Assembly (NCBI GenBank): GCA_003427395.1
Contig: BFEA01000092.1
Location: 3,387,555-3,421,143, forward strand
DNA: 33,589 nt
DNA from: Chara braunii
Taxonomy: Eukaryota > Streptophyta > Charophyceae > Charales > Characeae
Direction of reading: 5' to 3'
Of the stretch, positions 10,914 through 21,004 are shown one piece after another. Within the stretch, counting starts at the first letter, position 1. Each line of letters opens with the position of its first letter. The notes beneath the pieces were generated by a model, which did no database searches, was not told where the DNA came from, and saw nothing but the letters and a program-made list of their open reading frames with translations. The translations under genes were made by a program, and so were the position numbers.

Positions 10914-11205
10914 CTGAAGACTGAAGACTGCCTCACCCTGTCAGGTGCCTAACCGCAGGAGCGGCAAATGGTGGATAAACAATGACATTGTGTCTGTGTA
11001 GTATCTGGAAACCACGGTCTTCCATGTTCGAGGGAACGACAGCCTTCGAGGACACCTTCCATCTGGGGAAGTTGTCGCGTGTCCCCTACAATAGTGCTTT
11101 TGGTGGTCCAGGTTTCGAACTACGGACTGTTTGGCACATACGGACGGTTCTCAGCACGAACTGTCATGACAGCATGCCAATGTTGTGGTTAGTCGCAAGC
11201 ATTGG
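10914..11205. repeat. Long-unit tandem array, right part after element L
   Basis: After the duplicated target bases the array resumes exactly where it stopped at 3385: AAGACTGAAGACTGCCTCAC, GCCTAACCGCAGGAGCGGCA, TTTTGGTGGTCCAGG, TTTGGCACATACGGACGGTT and CCAATGTTGTGG. Similarity to the unit fades at about 11205. This places the DUF7869 gene directly beside the array. Confidence 0.85.
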
Positions 11206-11399
11206 AAGATCCATAGCCTGTTGCTCTGGAAAGGGTCCATTCACATTTCTTAATCAATGTTAATGATATATGTCTGTCGTCAAACTTCTGGCGACTGTAT
11301 CGTCATGAATTTCAAAGATTATGTTGTTGTTTTTTCAGTTTTTTGTCTTCACAAAAAATTGCTGCCTCGATTCAGTGTTCCCCATTCGGTATCCGACTC

Positions 11400-14352
11400 A
11401 TGCGCTCGGTGAATAATAACCCTTCGTTATATACGTCTCAAAAAATAAGGTGTTTTCGCCGTCACTATATTAACCAACTTATTTATCCTTGCAGACTCAT
11501 TATGCCTTGCGACACTTCATATCGGAGAGCTGAATATCGAGCGCTGGCAAGTATGGACTGCGTGGCGTCTAACACATTACTGGATGAGAATTGTCATGCG
11601 GATATGCACGACCTCGCTATGTGCTCTCCAAATTCCAAAGATGTAATTCGTGACAATATTTTCACCTTCAACACACTTGCTCGTAAGAGGATGAGAGAGT
11701 TTGAATTCGATGTTGCTACTTGCGAGAGCATCTCCCCTGCCGTTCAACGCCCACGACCGACACTATCACCCGAATCCGATAATACAGGTCATAAAGCTGA
11801 CGACTGCGATGCTTACAGGTCCACATCTGATGAAGACCGCATCGTCTGGGTGCCCAGAGATTCAGTCCGGGATCCTGAACATAATTTTTCCCACCATTGT
11901 CTTGACTTTCGACTTGCCGGAGAAGATTTGACCTCATATGAGGAGAGGGAAGACGATGGGCGCTCGATTGCTCCAATTCCTTCTAGTGTCAATAGTTCTC
12001 CTGATAAAGACAATCATTCATGCAATGACGATGTCAGCAACTCTGATCATTGTCAACGAAATCATGACGACAGTCATGACGTTGTTTCAGATTTTGCTGA
12101 AATGTTTCCACAAAGATTATCATCAGAAAAACGTTCGTATACTTATCGAAGGAGAATGTGGAGATCAAACAACGCTTTGGAGTCCGTTCATCGGAAGTTG
12201 ACCAGGAAAGCGTTGGCAAACATTCGTGGGAAATATTGTTGTAGACGAGAATATTGTGCACACATGACCTTAGATGGCAGCAAAGTTGTTCGGAGTGCAT
12301 ATTACTCCAAGGACCATACAAGCAGAGATGCGTGGTGGATTGAAACTTTGAAACGGTTTACATTTGTAGAAGACGGCAAAGAGATTGTGCAACCAATTGT
12401 GGGGAAACGAAAGGTATGCATTAGTGCATGGTACTTCACATTAGGTGTATGTAGAAATACATTTATAAAAAAAACGGATGACCTTGTCGAAAGGTCATGT
12501 CATGCCAAAGCATGGCAGCATGAAGACGAGAAATGGAGAATCGAGGGTGGCTTTAAGATTGTCCGCCTGTTAGAATAAGATGGACGTTTACAAATTGTTG
12601 AAGACACAATATGACAACATGGAGGTTCCAATTGTTTCTCTCTCGGTGTTTTACAACATGTGAAGAAGACACTTCTGACATGCAAAATTTTATGATATTG
12701 ATCAAAATTTTGCGAAACGTGAAAAGTGTGTGGAATATAAGGAGTCTATCAATTCTGCAAAATACACACGATTGCATGAACATTTTGTTTTTTTGCGTGA
12801 CAAGCATTTGGACCTTCAACTCCAGCATCGGGTGGCTTACGAGGTGTAGAAGGATGAATCGAAAAGCCTGGTCACAAACAGTTTGTGCATCAACATTGAT
12901 GGCATGGACCAAAGTAAGACCAGTATTCCACATTCCAATGGAGAAAACATATCAAAAGCATTTGTTAATGTTCCAATGTTGAAGACGAACTTGACAATCA
13001 TCATCGCACACGGACGTTCTCCGTCTGTCCACGTTCACACGTGGTTTCCTTGCTACCCACAGGACTCGAATGTTGTTGTTTCGTCCATCATAAAAGTCCC
13101 CTGTGACGTTCAGGCGTCAAGTGGCTTGCCTCCAACACTCATGATACAAGCGGATAATTGTTGGAGAGAGAAAAAGAATAGATATATGTTAGCGTTAGCC
13201 ACAACTTTGGTGAAATTCGGTTTCTTCAAAGAGGTTGAGTTCGGCTTCATGCTAGTAGGGCACACACACACAGATGTCGATGCCACTTTTAGTCAATTTT
13301 CTCGCAAGTTGAAAATGCGTGATGCATACACTATGACGGATCTCTTTAACATTATTGTTCGCTCGCAAATTGATCGTCCGTCATGTACGTTCATGAACAA
13401 AATTACGGATTAGAGAAGTGTTGTGACACCATTTTCAGTGAAGAGGTTGACAGGTCACACTCGTCCACATGTGTTTAGATTTTTTATGGAAAATGATAAC
13501 CCTGTGTTCTAGTGGAAGGAGTATTGTACGAGTCCTGAGTGGTCTTCGCCAGTTTATTCTTTTAAGAGAGATGCGAACAAAAGATATGCAGGACCGCAAT
13601 GGTCAATTCTGCCAATGCCTGTCACACTTGATCGAAATCACAATGATTTTGTTTCAGGTGTTGAAGGCGTGAAGACATTTGTTGATTGGTTACAAAACAA
13701 ACAACACGAGTGGGTTGGAATGAAGGATGAGATAAATTTTTCGAAGGAAAGTGCACTGTTATACTGGAAAGAGTTTTTAGAAACAATTGGAGATCAATAC
13801 GAGTCTGGATCTCGAAGGTCGTCGCTCCAGGCTGGCTTCTATCCGTCAATGGAAGAAATTGTGAAGAATGTTTCACATGACATTGATATTGCTTTCCTCA
13901 TGAAAAATGACGAGAACAAAGAGTCACTTTTCATAGGACCCGCTAATGAGCATCCCAAACCAGAGTTAAACCCATTGACAGATGTTGAAAAGGGTCAATT
14001 TATTCTCTTACGTCCTTCACAAAATGATATTGACGAAGGCGTTCATGTGTGGATGGGAAGAGTTGTTTCCACTATTGACATCGACGTCAGATCACTGACT
14101 TTCAACCACGTCCTCATTGAATATTGGGTGTCACAACCTGTCGTGAAATGTCTCGCTGTGCAATATACGAATGTGTGGAAGAAGACATGGAAGAAGGACA
14201 AAACGTCATTTGAGCAATGGCAGTATGCAAACTGTATTTTGTGGAGGTGGACGTCAAAAAGTTCGCGCTTGGAGAACGGACTGCACATTCCAAAATTAGC
14301 CAGAGAAAAAGTTATGGCATGCCGTGCTCTTCCTGATGATGAAGAACGTTAG
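11400..14352 (+). pseudogene. Broken DUF7869-type gene, transposase-like
   Basis: Two halves of one protein in adjacent frames. The first (ATG at 11400; another Met at 11502 after a splice-acceptor-like TTATCCTTGCAG) runs to 12578. It holds an acidic Asp/Ser/His-rich stretch, then KYCCRREYC and VCISAWYFTLGV, which I recognise as the usual upstream region of this family. The second, from about 12577, starts KMDVYKLL and contains INIDGMDQSKTSIPH (12889 on), IQADNCWREKKNRY (13144 on) and LVGHTHTDVDATFS (13252 on), the DUF7869 signature. A small indel near 12571-12577 shifts the frame. In-frame stops lie at 12661 (TGA), 12676 (TGA), 12847 (TAG), 13411 (TAG) and 13510 (TAG). Spaced Asp residues at 12898, 13153 and 13273/13279 resemble an RNase H-fold DD(D/E) set. 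That, and a role in transposition, is inferred. Family recognition is by motif only. Confidence 0.8.
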
Positions 14353-14378
14353 CGTTCCTGATGATGAATAACTTTAGC

Positions 14379-14723
14379 CTTAATTTTATCTCATTCCAAT
14401 ATTGTTTGAACCGTATTTTAGTGTTTCACAGAATGGTCCAACCATTTTCGACCACAGGATGGCCGCTCAGTGAGATCGTATGGGGAAGAAACATGTGGAG
14501 TGAGATTGGGGCGATATTTTTTAATTCTGAAGTTGTTTTTCAGGATTCAATAGTCAGTGTCCGAGGTATGGATGTCGAGCCACACAATTGGGAACATTGT
14601 CATCGGCAGTCTCTCTACGTTTGTAGTCGTCGGTGCTGCGGGTCGGAAATGTACCCACGAGAGGTGCTCACATCATTCTCACAGTTGCATTACTCTTCAG
14701 TGAAAGTCTACTACAATAATTAG
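14379..14723 (+). CDS. Unrecognised short reading frame after the DUF7869 gene
   Basis: About 115 residues, with Trp, Cys and His in the middle (PHNWEHCHRQSLYVCSRRCC). It begins within a short duplicated motif CTTCCTGATGATGAA that also ends the preceding frame. It could be an exon: a TTTTTTGCAG acceptor-like site lies at 14741-14750, between this frame and the next one. No family was recognised, and it may equally be a chance frame. Confidence 0.3.
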   Translation, partial: LNFISFQYCLNRILVFHRMVQPFSTTGWPLSEIVWGRNMWSEIGAIFFNSEVVFQDSIVSVRGMDVEPHNWEHCHRQSLYVCSRRCCGSEMYPREVLTSFSQLHYSSVKVYYNN

Positions 14724-14752
14724 AAGGTCATGACATTATTTTTTGCAGCGGC

Positions 14753-15028
14753 ATGCATCCAAGGACGTTGCAAGTGTCATTCCTTATTCATAACGACTAT
14801 TTTGCAAGTGCAAGCACGACCAGTGCTGATAACGTTGATCTGCGACAACTAGCAGAATTTTGGAGAGCGATTAGAGAACAACTGATGTTGAAAATATTAG
14901 CAGATGACCTTGTTGACACGACAATCAAATATGTGCGACATCTCCTGTGGCGGGAATATGAGAGCATAGAAGCGCATGTAGAATACAGGGACATTGCACA
15001 TCATGAACAAATGATACCACTATTTTAG
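14753..15028 (+). CDS. Unrecognised short reading frame, possible last exon
   Basis: 91 residues from ATG, starting 2 bases after the acceptor-like TTTTTTGCAG. The composition looks protein-like, with an amphipathic stretch (REQLMLKILADDLVDTTIKY) and few low-complexity residues. It is in a different frame from 14379-14723, so a splice would be needed to join them. It may be a second gene of the same element as the DUF7869 gene. No function can be assigned. Confidence 0.35.
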   Translation: MHPRTLQVSFLIHNDYFASASTTSADNVDLRQLAEFWRAIREQLMLKILADDLVDTTIKYVRHLLWREYESIEAHVEYRDIAHHEQMIPLF

Positions 15029-15353
15029 AAAATTTGACAATTTACAATAGACGATAGTTAACTTATTATGATGGCAAAATATTTCGTTTACTGCAAACCA
15101 GATAGAACAAGAGTTACTGAATACAGAGGTTCTAACTGTTCGGATATCAAACAAGAGTTACTTTAAATTAAGCAATGCGGTTCTTTTTTAAGTGATAATG
15201 CTTGAAGATGTAGGGGAACCCTGTACATTATGGACAAAATGTTATCACTATTTTGAAAATTTGAACAATTTACAATTATGGAACTTAAAGTTAACTTAAC
15301 TAAGTCGAAAGTATGATGGCAAAAGGTTCGAATCTTTTACAGCAAATAGGGGT
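15014..15353. repeat. Two imperfect direct copies downstream of the gene
   Basis: 15014-15110 and 15243-15353 share ACTATTTT, GAAAATTTGA, CAATTTACAAT, AGTTAACTTA and TATGATGGCAAAA in the same order, about 229 bp apart. Shorter repeats (AACAAGAGTTACT) lie between them at about 15107 and 15152. Confidence 0.7.
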
Positions 15354-16868
15354 GTTGTCTGTCGGGGAGTCTTGCACTCTGCTTAGTGATGTAAGGGGCG
15401 GAGACCCTTTTGCAAGGCATATGACGGTGACCCCTTTGCGCAGCATATTATGAACCTTTCAAACACAGATTTTCGTTTGCGGTATTCATGTATTATTATG
15501 ACTGTTAAGAAGAAGTTTTCTTTTGTTAACAGTATGGACTGTTTGTCGCTCAATTTTTCGTCATTGTATTTTTTATATATCGAAAATATTATCGGGACCT
15601 TTCATAAATGTCATTAACGTCTGTTTTGTCGAATATTTGATAATTTAGGTATATTCACTTTTCGTAAAATAATTCATTTTTAACGAAAACATCATTTCTT
15701 GTTCATTAATACATTATTATTACATTTCATTCATAATAAACAAGAAGAGGTAATTTTGTGAAGTCGATGGTGATGGCAAGAGGAGGAGCAAGATGACATT
15801 GGTTCAAGCTTGTGTTCTTGTCCTTTTCTTCTTTTTCTTCTTGTTCTTTTTCTTTTTCTTTTGTTTTTTTTCATTCTTCTTCTCTCTGATCTTGTTTCAC
15901 TTCTCCGTCAAGTAGAGTTGTGATGAATGACATTGTCTCATATTTGTCTTACATCATGAAATGAATAAGATCATAGCAATTTGGTCTCGAGCTTAGCCTT
16001 AAATGGTGGAAAGAGGTGATCAAGTTGCCTTAACCGTAATCCGAGTTAATCGGGGCAAAGTAGTCTCGAACTAGAGATGAACTGAGTTAAAGCGGGGTGA
16101 CAAGAAGATTGGTTGTAGACCAAACCTTGAATCCAAGTTAGGGTTTAAGTGGATAAGATCGGTGTGGGGTGTAAGACAAAACTTAGGGTGATGAGATGGA
16201 GGCGGAAGAGAGATTTTGAGGTGCAATGGAGAGTAGAGGCTCGGAAGGACAATCACCCACGGTGAGCTCCGATAGCAAATTAACATTTAATTGTCGTAAG
16301 ACTCGTACATTGTTAAGTTCATCTAGACCGCTGTCATTTGGCATCGCTTTCTAATCCATTAGTTGTTTGGGTGGAAAGGTGAAGGTGTTTCGTATGGACA
16401 TTTTGACATCGAGAACTAGCACATGACCATTCCCGGTCGCATCAATACCCTACATAGAGCCCACGGGTCATTGGTTTGCACAACATGATAGATTTATATG
16501 TTACCTATGGAAGAAAACTAAGGTCCAAGGTACGAAACACGACAGGAAAGGAAGTCATTGCTTGGGTGCAGAAGAAACATGTTTTTTCAGAGAATGAAGA
16601 AAGGGGAGAAAACATTAAAGAAGGAAAGGGGGAGGAGGTTCCAACTAGGGTCGTTATTGATTTGTACTTCTTCGTAAGGTGGTTTCATTGATGGGTATGG
16701 ATATCGCATTGGAATTCGTCGTGTTGTGTCACTCCAGTGCTCCTCCTCTGTACTTGGATAAATCTCATCTCGTTTGCATCGCCATGCTGGCAGTGTCTCG
16801 TGGAGCGATGATCGATGTGGAACTTGCAGTCCTACATACACAATGCACAACAACAACGTCAACATATG
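15354..16868. other. Non-coding stretch with a CT-rich tract
   Basis: No gene recognised. It holds a short repeat around 15390-15450 (GGGGCGGAGACCC and GACGGTGACCCC, each near GCATAT), a C/T-rich tract at 15807-15905 made of TTCTT and TTTTC blocks, and a possible continuation of the minus-strand retrotransposon towards 16100. I could not find an integrase motif. Confidence 0.5.
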
Positions 16869-16869
16869 T

Positions 16870-17960
16870 TGGTGATCTATAACAAAGATGAACGTATTAC
16901 CGTAGATATGGTTGAAAGTGTTGGATTCCTCGGACCACTATTAAGTATTCAGCTTGCACGCCTCATAATTACAATGTGTTTGGTTCAACCTCTTCAAAAC
17001 ATACTTAATAACGTATTCCTTGTCATTACCACCCACTTGCATCAAGACCATTGAAATCGCTTAGGGCTGCCAATTTATCTGATGTGTGTATTGTCTTGTC
17101 CTCTAGTGCTATGCCAAGATTTGAACTGTACTCGGCACGTGTTTAACCTCCTCGAAAAGTCACCTCACATTCTGAAACTCTAATGAGTTTTTTTTTTTTT
17201 TTTTACAAGATGTTTGAGGGGCTTAACTACCCTTGCGAACCCATGAATAAACCTTTGGTAGTATAAAGTTAGACCTGAAGGACTTATACTTAGGTCAGTG
17301 TCCTTAGTATTAGGGCTTCCATAACAACTTCTACCTTCATCAAATCCGATTCCAACCTCTCGATTGTTACTGTGTACCCAAAAAAAAAATTATTATAGAA
17401 AGAATTGTATGTTCTTTAAGATCGTTTTGAACCCATTATCCTTCAATACATGCAAGAGTCATTCCACATGTTTCACATAATAGAAAAAAAGTTTTGAAAA
17501 AACAAAAAAAGTCATCCATATACACAAGCATACAAAAATTAATCAGAATTAGGCCAATTGTTTTTTTATAACATATTCAATGAAAACCATATGCATGGTC
17601 CGTTGAAAAGTAGTCATGGCATTGAAGATTTTTGTGCGATAGATCTACTACTAAGTTTCATTAAGCAACACAAAGGTTATTTGAAGTTTGTTTTCTTTGT
17701 TGATAGAGACCTTGATGAAATCCGATACGGATGTTGAACTCCGTAAAAACGTAAGCGACTCTGATTGCATCCAATATATCATTTATGCGGGGTAAGGGAA
17801 AAAAATCCTTAACCTTGATGGTGTTTGATTTCGGATAGTCAATGCACTGTCAATGCAGATTCTAATCGTGCGATTTTTCCTTGAGACTAAGACCACCATT
17901 AAGGATTTGTGTTATTATGAAGGTTCGCAGTATCCTAGCCGCTCAAAATCTAGTGTCAAT
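16870..17960 (-). pseudogene. Decayed Ty3/gypsy reverse transcriptase and RNase H
   Basis: Translated on the minus strand: ERLGYCEPS then VSRKNRTIRICID (about 17940-17850) matches the start of a gypsy RT. DYPKSNTIKVKDFFPLPRIN and INDILD then FTEFNIRIGFHQ (17840-17713) match the DYRxLN...KDxFPLPxIDDxLD...GYHQ block. VYMDD (about 17511-17525) is the catalytic box, FFLGT lies at about 17370, and EYLIVVRGIQHFQPYL (16953-16906) matches the RNase H region. The Asp expected in FTEFN is Asn, so one catalytic residue is lost, and several frameshifts separate the blocks. The family assignment is firm; the lineage is not determined. Confidence 0.88.
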
Positions 17961-19163
17961 CGTCATTCTTTAGTGAATAATATTGTAGTTGGTGATGTAT
18001 TACTCAAAATTTAAAATCAAATTATATATTTTAATTGGGTTGGCAGTCTGATACCATAACCATGGATACTAACAACTTTCACGTACCCTTATGCGAAGTT
18101 TTCTTACATGCACAGGGAAAATTGTGACAAATAACCATTGTGGTTTCTAAGGGTTCTTCAGTAAATTGAGTAGTGATTTAACTCAATGTAATGCCAACCT
18201 TGTTTTTGTCGATGTGACTATTAAAAATTATGTAAATATAAGTATAATTTATTTGTGTTTCAATATGTATGAACGATGAAAATTGTGCGATGAAGTGACA
18301 AATAATTTAAGCACTAATTCATTGCAACGTATTAATCAAAATTACATATATTCAAAGTTGTGTTTTCCTCATCGATTTCCGGTTCCACGTCTAACATTAG
18401 GCGAACTCCCGATCCGAGAGGAACTTCCCTCATACCAAATATAAGGTACCACAAACGATTTTAGTGTCAGAATGTGTTTCCATTCACGATTAAACGAACT
18501 GTTTTTTTTCTCGTTGGTTAGCAAGGGTCTAATTAGTGGGTCGGTCATCTTACCTAACCTTTGTAGAATCATTCTCACACTGGATCAGTTAAGTGATAGA
18601 GGAGGGGGGTCTTGAATCATTTACCATGGACGATGGGAAAACAATTCGTCATCACAGTATCGGTTTTTTGAGACGGTCGATTCATAACAAATGGGACCAC
18701 TGAGGGTGAATCGGTTGTCTGAACAAATAAGATATCGTTTCGTTTTATCAACTGTCATACCATCTATTTCATGTCATTCAGCATTCCCTTCGACCTTCAA
18801 GACTACGAGACGTGACACTCATATATGAACAACGATTTACATAAAAATTATTTGTGGTTTGGGTTGCGCTACCGTCAACACCGCCATACTACTCTCAAAA
18901 CATAGGTGCACATTAACCGCCACTTACTGCCACAAACTTTCAAGGGGCATATCGTAAGCCTCCACGTCGAGAGTTATGACATCGCACCAACTACGTACCC
19001 TGATGACTTTTATAGATACGTTTAGAATTCGCCCTTTACGTCATTTGTTTTTCTTTGTCACTGTCACATACAATACGTTTCGGAGAAACTGTATCTGACC
19101 GTCTCCCTTGGGTTGTTTCACTAACGTTCAAGATATAGTCACTGTCAACGAGTTGAATCAAGA
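17961..19163. other. Retrotransposon interior without recognisable domain
   Basis: It lies between the RT remnant and element M, where protease and gag end would be expected on the minus strand. No aspartic protease or zinc-knuckle motif could be read with confidence. Confidence 0.4.
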
Positions 19164-19171
19164 ACGGTGTC

Positions 19172-19203
19172 CGAGCAGAAACCCTTACAAGGGTATCTGC
19201 TCG
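19172..19203 (+). other. Terminal stem-loop of element M
   Basis: CGAGCAGA (19172-19179) pairs perfectly with TCTGCTCG (19196-19203), enclosing ACCCTT/AAGGGT. The inner part is shared with L and R, but the outer stem bases differ and still pair. Confidence 0.88.
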
Positions 19204-19547
19204 AGTTTTTCGATGTCAGGCGCTGTCCGATTTTTTGTTAAATTAAGAGACTTGATGAGATTGATGTCTGCCATAAGTTTATTCGGACTAGCCTATAGCC
19301 TAGAGACTATAACTTTTTTTAACCTTAGTCCTGGCACATGCGGCGTCCGAAAATAATGGCAGTAGTCGGCAGTTTTTAGCATGGCTCAGCGGTACACAAT
19401 TGTAGGAATGTTGAAGCTAAGACCTATCCGCCCTAAATCAACGATACACGGCTGTGATTCAGGGTTTAACATGGGGTTCAGAAGGGTGGCCGCATTTGTG
19501 CCGAGCGCGAAAATCACAGGATTAGACCTAATATATATATAGGGGTT

Positions 19548-20126
19548 TTGTCGTCGAGAATTGAACCAACGACGGTATGAAGGGGGCATGCGTCCTACCC
19601 TATAGGGATAGGCGCGCGCCTGACTCAAACAGTCGCGGATAGGCGAGGGGCACGCGGAGGATTGTTGGTTGTGTGCTGGATGTATGTTGGTCGTGAGCTG
19701 GTTGTTTTCCCCTTCATATTGAAGGGTTGTTCCTAGTGGGTGTGAAATAGGAGCTAGCCCAGTAGGATAACATGCCTGATTCTCACCCGGCGAATACCGA
19801 GATCGAGCCCGATGATGTCCTACGAGGGCTAGCTCCTTTCGGAGCTGCTCATCAAGACGAGCGTGAGGCATGGTCATTTTCAGCTGGGAGATCGCTAGAT
19901 CTTACGGCCAAAAATGGTCGCGCGCCTACAGCATGGCCCTTGCGCGGAGGATAGCACGCAAAAATTGAGAAATGGTCCTTATTTTTTTTATTGCCCGATG
20001 GGAATCGAACTCGGGTTTTGCATGATGGAAAGAGGGGGGGCACCAACAAAGCCTCGCGTTGGCTACTATGGTCGTTGGCATAAGCCAAACGGCATCATTA
20101 CTAGGAAAAAAAAAAAAAAAAAAAAG
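19548..20126. repeat. tRNA-like pieces followed by a poly(A) tract
   Basis: Plus strand: TAGCCCAGTAGG at 19754-19765 fits a pol III A box and GATCGAGCC at 19801-19809 a B box at tRNA-like spacing. The part between contains GATTCTCACCCGG, which resembles a tRNA-Glu anticodon arm. The pair is enclosed by a 12-bp inverted repeat AGGAGCTAGCCC (19749-19760 and about 19826-19837). Two minus-strand B-box-like T arms lie at 19556-19572 and 20000-20016. A run of 21 A residues ends the stretch at 20126. It may be a tRNA-derived SINE or a rearranged group of them. No target duplication was found. Confidence 0.4.
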
Positions 20127-20420
20127 TAAAACGAAGCCTTTGTGTCTCACAGCTGGAAAACAAAAGTTTTTTTGATTGTGTGGGAGCAAGATGAGCTCCC
20201 ACTCTCGTCTGACACGAATATTCGTGGCCACGAGATCTAAGCTCTCATGGCTCACGACACGTGGATGTGAGAAGCTGAAGGGAGTTGGAAAGGAGAGGGA
20301 AAGAGAGAGAAACGAGGGGCTGGGAGAGGGAGGACCTACCTCTTCAAACCTGCCAACTGCCCTCCCTGTTTTCAGGGGAATGGCAGCGGGAAATGAGGAA
20401 GGGGTTCTTGCATGCAACAA

Positions 20421-21004
20421 CATACACCTGGCGAAGGTATGTGCCAGGTGCAGTATAATTAGAATTAATTTTGTTTTTATTTTTCTTTTGTTTTGTTTTC
20501 CTTATTCTCGTGAAGACACTTGTCCTCACGAGGTGCTACCTCTGGCAGAAACTGCCAAAGGTATCTGTCAGGCTCCTGTTTTTAAAGGGAGTCTGAAAAA
20601 ATTGAGGAGTCATAGATGAAAAGGCTAAGTACAACCCTTTCCACGATGTATCTTCCCTGGGAATCGAGTCCAGATACATCAAACTGAAAGGGGTTGTATC
20701 TCTCCAACCCCTTATCAGAAAAATAAAAGAAAGCAGTTTTGAAAATGTCTGGACCTCAACTATGTGGTGAAATTCTGAGATAGTTGAGGAAAAGAAAGAA
20801 AAAGAAAATGAGGGCAGTTAAAAACTGCCCTCACTAAGGCTGTGGCTGTGGTGCGACCACAGTTAGCCCTTGATCTTGCCTTCGATTTTGCCTGAGGGCT
20901 GGAGTGACGTCCAGCCCTCCTCAGCGACTATAAAACAGGTGGTTGTCCCCAACTGCCGCACAAAAGCACTCGTGCTGCCAGTGTGTGACGAGCACACTTG
21001 AGTG
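20421..21004. repeat. Series of about ten distinct hairpins
   Basis: Successive stems: CACCTGGC/GCCAGGTG (20425-20450); CTCGTGA plus GACA with TGTC plus TCACGAG (20507-20532); TACCTCTGGCAG/CTGCCAAAGGTA with one mismatch (20537-20563); CAGGCTCCT/GGGAGTCTG with wobble pairs (20569-20595); TACAACCCTTT/AAAGGGGTTGTA enclosing GATGTATCT/AGATACATC (20630-20698); AAGGGGTTG/CAACCCCTT (20688-20713); CCTCAACTAT/ATAGTTGAGG (20754-20789); GAGGGCAGTT/AACTGCCCTC (20810-20832); CTGTGGT/ACCACAG (20846-20862); GAGGGCTGG/CCAGCCCTC (20894-20919); CACTCGTGCT with AGCAC then GAGTG (20967-21004). Stem sequences are unrelated to each other. No protein frame explains them. Confidence 0.85.

Noticed and set aside
19548-19620. 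Functional tRNA gene
   Set aside because: The T arm does not form a proper 5-bp stem with a 7-nt loop, and no matching acceptor stem was found.
20421-21004. CRISPR array or integron attC cluster
   Set aside because: The hairpins do not share a repeat sequence or spacer length, and the surroundings are eukaryotic retroelements.
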